A DNA stretch of 64,000 bases. Source: Episyrphus balteatus (Eukaryota; Arthropoda; Insecta; Diptera; Syrphidae). The stretch lies in assembly GCF_945859705.1 (NCBI RefSeq), contig NC_079136.1:52528094-52592093 (forward strand). Reading direction: 5' to 3'. The position numbers and the translations under genes were made by a program. Below are positions 48,917 through 61,600 of this stretch, in pieces. The stretch's first letter is position 1. Each line of letters starts with the position of its first letter. The notes beneath the pieces are model-generated. The model was not told the DNA's origin. It saw only the letters and a list, made by a program, of their open reading frames with translations, and did no database searches.

Positions 48917-51895
48917 ATATTCATGTGCAAAATAATGTAGGACATTAAATTGAGCTGAAAACTAAATATTGAAGAGCGGGTAATGAAAGTTAGCATTGCT
49001 ACGCTACTCAAAGAATTGATTTACAAGCAAACTCGTTGAACGAGTCAAGCGAAAAGTGGCAACCGGAATTAGCGATATTTTGGATGTAAGAAATGACAAG
49101 ACAAGGAACTCCAAAAGATTTCTTGTATACATTTCTTGCTTCTTCGGTTAGCATAGTTTTATGATGCAAACATACTGTGAATTATAAAAATCAAAAGTCA
49201 AAAATGTATGAAAAATCGGTCTAACTGCTGGTGGCGCATGTTTAATGTTGTTTGTTGATAGTGTGGATCGGTTGTTTGTATGGCAAACTCTAAGTTGATG
49301 GATTGTTACGTTTTATTATACACTTTGTGTCCGTGAAGAAACACTTTTTTTACCAACGAAAAAGTTCAGTTCACATTGTTTACAACTTACTAGGTACAAA
49401 AGTTTTAAGACTTCAAAGGAATACAAGAAAAGGCTATAATACTTTTTCCCTTTGAATTACTAAAGTGATCCTTCCAAAAGCAGAATATCTCTGTTTCATA
49501 AAACCATATAGATAAATTGAGAATTCTCTGCTTAATTCAATATTAAACACTCTTGTTTCTAAATAACCAAGCAGAATAAACTAAAAGGCTCACCACCAGC
49601 TTGCTTAATATGTACACGCAAAAGAGGGAATTATGTTGTGGTAATTACATTTTGTCTTCCGCTCTTTCATTAAGTTACATTATTTGCTTCCTAAAATAAA
49701 CCCAATTTATATTTAATACTTGGTCTTGAGAGGACCTCTTGTATACTCTCCATAATATACAAATACTGATACATACACAACAAAAAAAAAAAACCAGACA
49801 ACAACTATAATAATGCAATGTGTTGGAATAAGCCCCTTACTGTACTCAAAGTAATCATTTGGATACAGCTTAGTCCATGCAACCATATGGATGTACCAGG
49901 ACCAGTACCACTCAATATTGATCCAAACTTACCGGGTGTGTCATTTTGTGTCAACAAAATATAGAGCCCACCTAATTCTCTTGCTATTGACCCACCACAC
50001 ATTCATGTTTTCAATACCTCATCCATTTCCATTGACACACTGCATCATAAACGCAATTATGCAAAATAGCAAAGCCACATCACTTTATCTTGAAGTTATA
50101 CGTTCATGATGTGTGTTGTCTCGTCTCCCTTTATCTATCTGTCTGTGTATAGTATTCGTATGTTTATGTCCTTTTTGCAGGATGATGCAACTGCAAGTGG
50201 CGCTCTGGCTGCTGACTAGCTCTCTCTGGCTGATCTGGTTTGTGTTGTTGGTGCGACAGCCGCAAGTGCATCATAGCATGTGTATGTCATGTAATTCATG
50301 GCAATATCCCCCCATATGTGTTTGTGTGTGTTTAAATGTCCTTTTGGAATAATAATCCTAAAACATAATACCAAAGTCCTGAGTAAATATGAGTTAAAAA
50401 GGGGGAAAAGGGGGGGGGGGGGGTAATATGGATGAATATTGGATTGGTACTGGGCCAAGAACTATATGCGAAATGTGGAACCCCAAACTAAACCACTTCG
50501 GCCTCGTGGCAGTATCTCTAGTATATATAAAATGAGGGAAGGAAGAGGCTGTCGGTTATTGCAAACGTCAGTGGTTATGTCCTGGCTGGAGTTTCTACAT
50601 TCTATTTACTCATGAGCGGAAAATAAGTAGAATTTTGTTGCATAGTCAGAGTTCGGTGTTCAGTCCAAAAGCAATGCTTGGTTGCATTTTATGTTTTTGC
50701 TGGCTCTAAAGGACGAAAGGAGGGGTTAAACTCTCTGTCGGATCTGAGGAGACGACTGCCTCTGCCAGTGTGCCTGGTTTGGATTATGAACCAAGGACTA
50801 AAATCGCTTATGGCATTTGTGGTATACTACATTCAACAACTCATACACATAATATTTTGTTTGTTTCCTCTTTATTTTTTATTATTTTTTTTTTCTGTTT
50901 TTTAATATTTACAGTGAAATGTGTCCTTCAGTAAAATAGAAAAAAAAAAAATATGACATTCACAAAAAAAAAAAAAATAAATATAACATAGTTGACGTTT
51001 GTGAATATTTTAAATTGAGAAATGTAAGTAGACGACCTTGTGCAACATTTACATAAGTGATTAATCTCAGTATTTTCCATTTTTTCTTCCCCCCCCCCCC
51101 TAATTCTTTCGCTCTTAATGGAAATGAATTTTCTGATTTTTTGTTTGTTTGTTCTTGTTTTACTTTGGTCATTAGCTAAGTGCATTTTTATTATATAAAT
51201 TCTCTATACGAATATAATTACTTAGATTTGGAATTTAGTTTTTACATTTATGGTTGTTGCATCTGTTAGGGGTTTGGGTTAAAAAATTGCATGGATTGCA
51301 TTGATATTCATGGTATAGTAGAATTTAGGACAAAGTTATTAAATCAATTTTCATTTGAAAACTTTTTTAATTTGTGATTTAATTAGAATAATTGAAGTAA
51401 ATTAATGAATGGCAGGAAGGTTTATAAAGTTAAATCAAATGAAAATTAGTTCAAATTTTGAACTATGCTGTTTTTAATATTGCTAATTAATGATAGCACT
51501 ATACATAAATAGTGCAGAATCAATTAAAAAAGGAGGTTAAAATTCTAATTTTTTTTTTTTAAGAAGGATATAAGGATTAATTAAAGAAAGAATTATAAAA
51601 TGTCAAACCGCAATTAAATTTTTTTTTGGGCTGTATGCTGCCCATGCAGTTATCTCCACCGTTTTAGCCGTTGTAAATCATTATCAGCCTGATCGCTATA
51701 TTGTAGTTGGAGATAGTGTTTTCCCTGTTTCACGCAACTTACGATCTACCACTTAAGGCTTTATGTAGGCAACAAATAATTTTGGATGGGTTATGCATTT
51801 GCTGAGTTGTATCTTTTTCAGAGGCGGATTTACAAATTTTCATGGTATAGGTAGGCTTTTCAGTTTTTGCCGCCCTTGCCCCTTCATTCTTTTTT

Positions 51896-53635
51896 ACTTG
51901 CGATATAGGTACTATAAATCAAGTTATGCATTCGTACCAAAAAAAATAAAATGCACGACTGGGTCGCACGAACTTGTTCTAGGCCCCAACCCATAGAATC
52001 CGTTGCGTCCGTTCCGTCAATCCATCCGTTGAAGTTGAAGGGTGGGACAGAAAGGGGTGACCCATAGAATACGTCATATGACGGATTGCTTTTTGACAGC
52101 TTACTTCAAATTCCAAGGTGTGTTCGATATTTTATCGCTGAATGTGCACTAAGGAAGTTCTGATGCAAGAAATTTTTAACTATTATTGTTGTTCTTTTTT
52201 TGTAATAAAATAAAATGCACGACTAGATTTCCTGTAGGTACTTGCTCTTCAGTTAAAAACAATTTTTTATAACAAATTATGAGTTGTAGGTATGACTTTG
52301 GCATAGTAAAATTGAACTCTACAACAGAATTTGAGTATTTAATTGATATAATTGATTAGATATATTATTATTAAATGTTACTTTTATTACATTTTCTTCA
52401 CAAATAAACAATTAAAGTTTACAATTCATAAAATCGGAAAAGAAAAGAACACAGTTCTTAATTTTGAAATTCCCCGGCGTGCACTCAGGAACAGAAAATC
52501 GAACTGGTCTATTGTTGACAATCAATGTCAAAGGATACGACGGATGAAAAAGTAGAAAGTTGGTCTACTTCTTCCGTCAAATCCATCCGTCTCCGTCCGA
52601 TCCGTCGCTTATGGGTCGCTTCCCATAAGAACGTGTGTATTTTATCGAGCTGTCAGTTGAAAACTTCGACTTAACGGACGCAACGGATTCTATGGGTTGA
52701 GCCCTTCTCGGAGTTAAAGTTGCTTACATTTTTAAGACTTTTTATATAGAAATTTGAAAAAAAAAAAAATTAAATTCGTTTTAAAAAAAAATAAAATAAA
52801 ATCTGAAATTAAATTGCCCTCCAAAGAAGTATGCAGTTTTGATTGATATATTAACGTGCATTTTTAGAAAAAAAATTTCAAAATCGTTAGAGCCGTTTTT
52901 TAAAAAAACAATTTCTTATACCTAAATAATTTTTTGGAAAAAAGTTTTAAAATAAAATTGTAATGCCATTTTGTAGAAATCACCTATTAACATCTAAAAA
53001 CAAAATTTCAAAAAAATTCAATGTCCCGTTTTCGAAAATTTGATTTTTCAAAAAAAAAAATTTTTTTTTAAAAATCCAAAAATTATTTTTTTCGAAATTT
53101 TATATTTGGTTTATATTTAAATTATATAAATGCTTCTTCACAAAAAGTTTGGTTGAAATCGAATAAGAAGTTTCGGAGATATTCGAATTTGAAAAAAAAA
53201 AAACGGTTCTATGGCAGGTACCGTTAATAATGATTTTCAAAAAATTTTTTTTTCATTGAAATATAGACCTTAGTTTAAAACTAACATTTGAATTTTTTAA
53301 ACAAAATCGTTAAAGCTGTTTTCGAGATATTTCAATTTTACTAAAATCGGTATATGACAAGTACCGTTATTTTTGGTCCAAAAAAATTAAGTCCAAAAAC
53401 CCCTCTGGAGAGTCGCCAAATAACACTACATACCAAGTTTGACATTAATCGGTCCATCCGTTTAGGCTGTAGCTCCTTATACAGACAGACTGACAGACAG
53501 ACGGACTTCCGGGACCCACTTTTTTGGCATTGTCTACCATCGTAATGTCATGGAAAAATGTTATCTCAACTTTTTTTTTTGTACGAATGCATAACTTGAT
53601 ATATAGTACCTACATACATCGCAAGTAAAAATTAG
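51896..53635. repeat. Interspersed repeat family R, complex copy with nested insertion
   Basis: A family left end (AAATAAAATGCACGACTGGG) lies at 51946 and a second at 52208. The right-end signature CATAACTTGATATATAGTAC, then CGCAAGTAAAA, lies at 53590-53635, and an inverted right end, ACTTGCGATATAGGTACTAT, at 51896. Between them the family core CCATCCGTTTAGGCTGTAGC with GACAGACAGACGGACTTCCG is at 53455-53510. At least two copies overlap or are broken by the 51987-52699 foldback. Confidence 0.6.
51987..52699. mobile_element. 713-bp foldback element with CAACCCATAGAATCCGTTGC ends
   Basis: The two ends are identical for at least 27 bp in inverted orientation (CAACCCATAGAATCCGTTGC followed by GTCCGTT). 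Subterminal GGGTGACCCATAG / TATGGGTCGCTTCCC blocks also mirror. Part of repeat family R (from 52208) lies inside it. No clear target duplication was found. Confidence 0.7.
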
Positions 53636-54274
53636 TGGGAACTTAATAATTGAAAATTTGTGAGACAGGACTGATTTGCGCGATCTTGGGACAGTGTCTG
53701 AATCTTTCTCCCGTTATAAAATAATTTTGTTTATTGGGCATTTAAAAATATTTTTTTTCCCAAGAAAAAAATTTTTTTCCAAAAAAAAAAAAAATTTATT
53801 TTGTAAAAAATTTTGTTTTCCTAAAATTTTTTTTTTTGTAACAAAAACAACTGATTTTTCGTCGATTTGACTTTATCATGAGTACCTACTACTCTAATCC
53901 TATTTTGCTAGCTTTTATTTTTTCTGGAAGAAAGAAGGAAAGAAAAAGGTATTCTTAAAACGTTTTGCCAAATTTTGTGATTTGGAATACCTACTATTCA
54001 TCTTACTTATGAAAAACTCCCAAAAGGTAGATAACATTTAACGTAATCCTAATTAAGAGCCCCAGATCCCAGTCTATTCTAACCTGAATTGCCATTGAAT
54101 GGCAAAATACTTTTCATAGTCGAATAAAGGATTCCATTCAATAAAATCACAAAAAAACAGATTCCAATCAACTACCACAACAACCATATTAGTATAAAAG
54201 ACTTAATTTATTTTTTGCTGAATTTTCTGAATGCAATTTAGTTTTTCTTTTTGTATGTATTATATCTTCCTTAC

Positions 54275-54414
54275 CTTGTTGCTCAATACGGTCATTATTC
54301 GGATCCGTCCAACTAAGAAATGCTACCGCAAACCAATTGCCCATTTGTGGTCCATCGACAGTTATACGTTGTTGTTTGCCATCCGATTTGAATTGCAGAT
54401 CGTATATCTTGAAT
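54275..54414 (-). CDS. Tmem8: PGAP6/TMEM8 family protein, upstream internal exon
   Basis: The acceptor TTCACAG (AG at 54416-54415) and the donor AAG|GTAAGG (GT at 54274-54273) flank a 140-bp open exon. It encodes FKIYDLQFKSDGKQQ, RITVDGPQMGNWFAVAF and LSWTDPNNDRIEQQ, ending in phase 1, which matches the 42625 acceptor exactly. Known of the family: the TMEM8 ectodomain has a conserved segment ending in a GxWFxAA-like strand followed by a Gly and a Cys-containing strand, just as here (GNWFAVAF...GLAASCE). The exon begins with one base of a split codon, so at least one more 5' exon (signal peptide and first strands) exists. I could not identify it in 54415-64000. Confidence 0.85.
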
Positions 54415-56756
54415 CTGTGAAAAACAATACAAAACAAAAATAAAAATTGAATGAAAAACACAAATTCGAATGAAATAAGATTGAATATAAATTACGCAAA
54501 TGAGGGAAAGAAAATAAAAAAAAAAAGAAAACAAAGAAAATCAGCTTAAGGAGAGGAATAAAAAAAAAAAAACAAAACACCACCACCCTTCAACCGTATT
54601 TTTATTTTGCATTTAACATTTTTATTTTGTTCTCAATAAAAAAAAAGGACGAAAATTCCTTGCCGATTTAACATTATGTTCTATAAAATAGGAGGCCAAG
54701 TTTATTCTCTTGTTCTTCGATGTACAAAATCCTTGTTGGTTTTTGTTGTTTGGTTGCTGAGAAGAGGACGACTCTATAAGGACAAACTTTTCCGAAGGTA
54801 ATTTCAATTTTCTCGAATTAAAAATGCATTTGTAGTCCTTCGTTTGTTGTTCGAAGGATATTTTCCTTAAACGGATTTATTTATATTTGATCGTTGCTCT
54901 TTGGTATATGTGACTCTGTTAGCTTTTTATACAAATAGGGATTTCTCATCTTTGCCAGAAGATAGGCGTAAAGCCTTTAAGGGATAACGGAACGGGTGGG
55001 AGGTGATTCTGAAAAAAAGGGACCTGTGCTTGGATGTTGTATACGAGAAGATTCGTATTGAAAAGTTTTCTCGTACCTACTTCTTTCCTCTTTTTTTTTT
55101 AACTTCTTTAGAATTGTTTGAACTTTTATTCTGTTGCTTCATTCAGGGGGTGGAGTAGTGTAGAAACCCTTAGAGGGTAGTTTGCGCGTTTTAAGAAATA
55201 TACATATATATTTTTTCATTCACAGTTTTGACTGTGCGAACACGGCTTAAGGATACTTTGTGACTGTTGGTGTGTAGTAAGACGCTGCTTAGTGCGATTC
55301 TGTATTAAAAAAAAAAAAAATAAGGATGAAGAAATCAGAGGAAAATTGTATAAAAAATTTATTCTTGAAAAGTGTTGCAAGAAAGTTGCTAGGCGAGAAA
55401 TGGTTTCAGGCAGCCAGAGCAGCGAGCTGGGCCCAGCCGACCGATTCAACTGAGACTTTGTGTTGACGACATCACGGGAGGAAAAGGAAGTGTATGTTAA
55501 TGGGAAATACATTTCCTGTGCCTTGGCTTAAGGATATGCTTTTGTCGCACGACACCGACAACGACTACAACGACGAAGACGATATTAACGATGGCGATGA
55601 CAAAGCTGGAGCTGTCGATGAATGGCACCCAGCACCGGCACCGGGGCTATGGGGTGGTGGGTTAAGTATTCTTTGAGTGCAATTGTGTTCAGGCGTTGTA
55701 AAAAGGATGCTATCGAATTAGGCACCCAAGGCGGTAATGTTTTTCAATGTATAAATACGAAGACGACGACTACAAGAACGATGATATTATAGAGCAGGAG
55801 TTAGGAGAAAAAGGTAATTGTGAAGCCCTGGTGTATAATCTGTAATATACCGAAATGGGGTTGGGGGTGTGCGACAAAGTGAAAAAAAAAGTTTTATTCC
55901 TTTACTTTTTTTTTCCGGCGGCAAAATATATACGAAGGGTTCAGGAAACTTTGAATTGATGTTAAGCTATTTGGGAACAAAAATGGGTCACGTATTAATG
56001 AGTGCTAAGAGGGTAAACATATATAGTTTGGGATGGAAGATAAGGCCAATAACAAAAAAAAAAAAAAACACAGTGACATAGTGAATGAGGGGGATGATGG
56101 AAATAGATGACATTTGGGATTTTTATTTTAACTCTTTTTCTTTTTTTTTTGTTTGTAAGATACAAGGGTCGATACAAGGATTATCTGGATAATGATGGGC
56201 ATTTGTAGTGTTTTGTTGTATTTCTTTTTATGTATGTTGGTTTGATTGATAATCCTTTCGTGTATGTGAATTGAGACACAAGCATAAAACAATAGATTCG
56301 TTACATTTATTTGGGGTTCTTTTATCTTTTAGAATTAGTTTTTAAACTGCTTCGAGGGAAATATGTACGTTGATACTCGTATATAAGAAGCTTAGTTTAT
56401 TAAGGGTCAGAATTTTGCTTTACTTTGTTCTTGATATGTAATCTCAAAAATAATGAGAACAATAAAATAATATTCAAATAAATAAATTTTCCGGACATAG
56501 GTAGGTACCTAAATATTACGTGAACTTTTGATAGATCATTAAAAGTGGTTTTAAGAAACCATTGCAAAATTTAATAAAATTTGCAATTAAAGTGAAAAAG
56601 TTAAAAAGGTTCTGTAGGTACATTTGAGTGACCTTTATATAAATCCAAATAATACCGAAATATGAAAAAAATAAAATGAAGAAATAGGTTAGCGCAGAGC
56701 GCATAGTAAAGTGGTTTTGCCATCTTTTAATTTTAATATATCAATTGGTCGATTTT
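54415..56756 (-). other. Upstream intron sequence of the PGAP6/TMEM8 gene
   Basis: AT-rich, with A runs and a GAC/GAT-rich patch at 55548-55620 and 55755-55785. Small open frames here lack any family signature. No exon, RNA gene or complete element is supported. Confidence 0.4.
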
Positions 56757-57537
56757 TACTTGCTCTATAGGGCAAGTATTGGTTTCGTGTCAAAAAAAAA
56801 ATTCGAGGTTTGAATCAAAACTAACATTACGATGATGGAGAAGTCCAAAAAAGTGGGTTTCGTCATGACGTCCGTCGGTCTGTGCGTCGGTGCGTCGGTG
56901 CGTCCGTGCGTCCATCTGTACAAGTAGCTACAGCCCAAACGGGTGGACGGATTTTGTTGAAATTTGGTATGGATGTTTTTTTTCGAAATTTCCAAGGTTT
57001 TTTTTTTTTTGTTTTTTAATATCTCGCTTAGAACGTATACCTCCCATACAAAATTTTCGAGTTATTGCAATTTTATCGAAAACGGCTCTAACGATTTTGA
57101 TTAAATTTAACACACGTAATGCTGTACATAGTTCTAACATAACTGCGTTTTTAGTTTTTCTCAAAAAATACGGATAGTGGAAATATGGTCTTTACATTTT
57201 TTTAAATCCCGGATGTCGGCTCTTCCCGTACATCATTATGGAGTTATTGCAATTTTCTCAAAAATGGCTCTAATGATTTTGATAAAATTTTACATACGTA
57301 ATATTCAAAGTAATTGCAGTAAAACTGATTTTTCTCAAAAAAAAATCAAGTCAAATAAAATAAAATTCTATTTAACTAACATTTTTTTGGCCTCCATGCG
57401 CCGGCTCTTCCCCTACATCAACCAAATTTCTTAAAAATGTATATAGAAGCAGCTCTTATAATCTTCAAGTAAGCTTACATAAAAGTGCTTTGAACTGCAA
57501 GAGCAAGTACGTGCGGCCCTAGTCGTGCATTTTATTT
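56757..57537. repeat. Interspersed repeat family R, copy in the opposite orientation
   Basis: It starts ACTTGCTCTATAGGGCAAGT (hairpin end) and contains GTCGGTCTGTGCGTCGGTGC and ACAGCCCAAACGGGTGGACG. It ends GCAAGTACGTGCGGCCCTAG, then TCGTGCATTTTATTT, the complement of the left end of the copy at 43622. Overall it is about 780 bp, without coding capacity. Confidence 0.7.
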
Positions 57538-57940
57538 CAAGATGACTTCTAATTTTATCGGACAAAATTGAATAACTTTACTGATTTTTTAAATATCGGA
57601 GTAAATTAGATTCATAAGCAATTTGTTCATTTAGTCGAAAAGACCAATAGTGATTTATAAGGAACAGTTTTTTTGATTTTCTGTGAGTTATTTTATTTCA
57701 ACCAATACATATTTCAATTTTACAAGAATAATCAACTATATCAATGTGAGAAGCTCGAAATATTCTTTAGGAAATAATGCGAATTTATTTTAAGTTAAAG
57801 TTATTTCCAGCACTTGATCAAGAATATTCTATAGCAAAAGGTTACCAAACAAATTTAACTGGAAAAAATTTTTGGTTTTTCGATATAATTCGTTACATTT
57901 ACTATGAAATATTTATTTAATATCAAGCCATACCTTTTTT

Positions 57941-58670
57941 ACTTGCAATTTAGGATAAAAAAATTTCGAAAAGTTGGTCTAGCAATTTTGTCGCTTTGTC
58001 TGTTTCATATCAAGCTACAGTCTAAACCACTGATGTGAAATGCTCCAAACTTGGTAGTTAGGGGTATTAGAAGATTCTCTAAAGGGCAAATTAATTTTTT
58101 AGGTATTCGAAACTAAAGGTAGGATCTTGTCTGTCATATGTTCAAAATGTAGAGTTATTTTTCTGAAAAACAGCTCTAAAAAATTTACAAAATCTTACTT
58201 TTGAAATAAAAAAATATTTTTTTGAACCGTTATTCAAGGTAGCCTTTAAAGAACCGTTTCCTGGATTTTCGATTTTCTCCTAAATGACTTAACCTATTTA
58301 AACGAAAATTCTTATACAAAAGCGTGTGGATAGATCTAATATCAAAATGCCTAAAAAAATTCCAGACCAGCAATGTTGGATTTTTTAAAAATATTTCAAA
58401 ATGCTTTTTGGCAAAATCAGTTAACGGGTTGATAGTTTTTTTTCAGGTGCCGAATAATAGCATCTTATTTTGGAGAGTAAGGTCATTGAAAAAATGTTTG
58501 CGTTGTTTTGAAAACATTTTGTAAAGCTTTTCAACATTTCTTATAAAATTAATGATAAAATTAAATTCATTTTTTTTAGTTTAAATTAATTTAATTAAAT
58601 TAATGCTATAAAAAACTAAGCATTATAAGCATAAAAACAAATACGTGCAACCCAGTCGTTTATTTTGTTT
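57941..58670. repeat. Interspersed repeat family R, diverged copy adjacent to the previous one
   Basis: It opens ACTTGCAATTTAGGATAAAA, contains CATATCAAGCTACAGTCTAA in the position of the family core, and ends ACGTGCAACCCAGTCG then TTTATTTTG. It has the same orientation as the 56757 copy but is clearly older. Confidence 0.5.
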
Positions 58671-61600
58671 GTTTATGCGTTTCGTAATTGTCAAATACAA
58701 ATTGGCATTAATCATTGCCAGGTGGTCTTTTGAGGTCTTTTCTAAGAAAGGGTCCAATATAACAAAAAGAGTGTTTAAACAAAAATACACATACATATTT
58801 CTATGGCCGCAAACAATATTTTTGTTTAAATTTTTTTTTATTGATTTTCTATTTATTTTAAAAACCAAAATGCAACCTAGGACCTTTACAGATCATCAAA
58901 GAGGCCACTTAGTCAAGTAATTCATAATAATATTTCTTTGCAAGACCCAAGAAAAATAAAAAAGATGTGTGTTATCTGTAACAAGTAGATAGTTTTTATG
59001 TGTAATAAATTATTTTCTTCAAAAAAGACCAATATTTTATTTTTTTTTTCTAATATAAAATTTTATTTTAATACAAGAAATCAAGTGCAGTATTTTTGAG
59101 TATTAATGTATTTCGAAGTTGAAGTACATTACTCTGTAGTTTGTCAAGCATTTTTTATTAAATGGCAGTCAAAGGTCCTAGGTATTTAAAAACATCTTAA
59201 GCAATCAATAATGCAAAATTAATTTCAAAATATCTATGAAAAAATTATTTAAACTGCTATTTTTTATCATTGATTTATTATTTTGAAATAAAAAAAATCT
59301 GTAGCATAGCATAACACCGTTATATTTCTCAACTGAAATTTTTTATCAGCCTTCATAAAGCCTATTTCAGGCCAAAAGAAAAACTTTAAAAAATTTCATT
59401 TGAATTATCTTATATAGAATTAAATAATTCAATAGTTTATTTTAAGGACTTTCTAATTAAAAATTGATTGAAAATTAAGCTTAACTTGAAAAGGTTTCTC
59501 ATCTAAATACCTACCTTTTCTGGAAAAAAAGATTTAATAAGGAATGCTCTTTAAGAACTTTTGCCCTTTCATTGTTACACTTTTCAATCTTTTAAAGTTT
59601 CCTTAACAACTTAAAATATAAACAATAGACGAAAATAAGGTATCTCTATATTCAAAATCATAGAATACTAAACCTTTATAGAAAACAAAATAACCCAATA
59701 TTTGTTTTGTCTCATGCACATTAACTCAAGTGCTTAGGTTCCTACCTTTCTAATAACTTATTTTTTTTCCTCAAGTCCTTTACCCTTAAGCAGATTTTTA
59801 CGATCTATTAAACCCAATTAAATGTTCAAACAAAAGCCTCTTTCCATACAAAACCTTAACTACTTTGCGTAGCTCTTTGTTCAAATAAGAGAAAGCCTAT
59901 ATTTTCACCCGCCCTCATAAGGCATCTGTCCATTTAAAACTCAACAATTACAGTCAAAACAATAAGTCAGAAACTAATCCGATTTCAAGCAAACAGCACA
60001 AAATCATCAGAGAATATTCATCTCTTTCTCCAACCAAAAAGCACACAGCCCACACGTCCCACCCGCATGCCCATCTCATATCCAACCAAACCAAACCAAA
60101 ACCCAACTGAACCTTTTCTCTTCTCATAGAGGAACAAATTGATTTTAATTACATTCGCTATGGCATCAGACAAAATCATCGTTCACTTAGCTATGTGTTC
60201 CTTTTCGTTTTCGTTCTCGTCTTCGTGCCGGTCGTCTTTCATCATCAACATCATTCAGTCTCTGCTGACTGAATCCTAGGATTTTGATCCTGAGAGTAAT
60301 GTATGATGATGGAACATTGCCCTTTTTCTTCTTTTTTTTTTTTTTTTGTTGCCTTTTTTCAAGGCATCCTTCACTTTACATACCACTAACCTATCCATCT
60401 GTTTACAACAACTGGGTATGGCATATTACCATCCGAAGAAGAGGACGACGAAGACGATACGAGTCATAATTAAAATCCTCTAGCTAAGAGTTTTCCACTT
60501 TTGAAGATTATAGAAAAAAGTCGGTAATGGTACATGCTACATAAATAAGTAAAAGCTAAATACATTTAAGCAAATTTTTTTGTACAGAAAAAAAAAAATA
60601 TGAAAATGGTTTTTTTTCAGGTAAAAAGCCAGGTTTAAGATCTAAATATGTACTTGCATTATTTCAAATATATTAACATCAAGTAAAATTGTTCAATCTT
60701 TGACACACAGACGATAACTTTAGGCTGTAATTTCAAAATTTAGTAATATTAGTTAATTATTCCGCAGCCAAAGGTCAACTTCTATTATTTTAGACAAAAA
60801 CAAAATGGCAATGAAATATTGAACCAACAACAAACATTTTGAATTTCATTATCAAATCGTAAAAATCACAACAAATGTGGTGAAATTTAAATCGATTAAT
60901 TCATTTGAAAAGAAAAATAAAAAGCTTCCGAAAAATATTCAAATTTAAAAATGTGTAATAATCGGGATAAAAAAGTTCTCAAATCTAAATTTACAACAGA
61001 TAAAATCTAATCACTTAGGATTTGTTGACAAATTTAAGAAAATTCCACAACATTTCTGTAAGTTTTACGATTTCGTTCGAGATATATTTTAATTTTCTAA
61101 TGATTTTGTAAAAAATCATTTGTTATTTTTTTTTTCAAGAATTATTTTTAAAGGTTACTCCCATAGAACGATTTTACAATATTGGTAAAAAAATTCAAAA
61201 CTTTTTTTGAAAAATCTAGTTTTGGGAACAGATTACCTAACTATTTTAAACTTTGTTTTTATTTGTCGATTAATATTTTGTATTTTATGGGAATATACAT
61301 ATACCAATTTTTATGTTTGAATATTTTTTTTCTGTTAAGATTTTTTTATAGAGCTTTATAGTATTTTAAGGAACTTATAACCTGCATTTTTTTTTAACTA
61401 TCTTCCCAACGACTACTTGAATTAAAATGAAGAGAAAAATAACTTTATTTTAATTCAAACGGTATTGATCCAAATTTTTAAAACATATATTTTAAGATTT
61501 TTAAATAAAGTTTAAATTTTTGTTTGTTAAGTCAATTTTTCGAAATTGATCCATTTGTTTTGATTAGATAAAAGAAAATATTTTTTTAAAGATTTTTAAT

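Larger units (their letters stand above)
42626..54274 (-). other. Intron of the PGAP6/TMEM8 gene (11.65 kb)
   Basis: The donor GTAAGG (54274 downward) and the acceptor TTTCCAG (to 42626) define this intron, with phase 1 on both sides. It contains copies of an interspersed repeat family (43622-44325, 51896-53635), a hAT-like MITE (48534-48916), a foldback (51987-52699) and scattered GAC/GAT microsatellite near 46190-46320 and 46815-46855. There is a G14 run at 50410-50423 and a C run near 51091-51100. No additional exon is recognisable in 44330-48530 or 48920-51890. Confidence 0.75.

Noticed and set aside
50403..50423. G-run as possible G-quadruplex regulatory site
   Set aside because: A single homopolymer tract in an intron, more simply explained by slippage or assembly error.
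55494..55676. Acidic 60-codon frame with Asp/Asn runs
   Set aside because: It follows a GAC/GAT microsatellite, and no family resemblance or splice sites were found.
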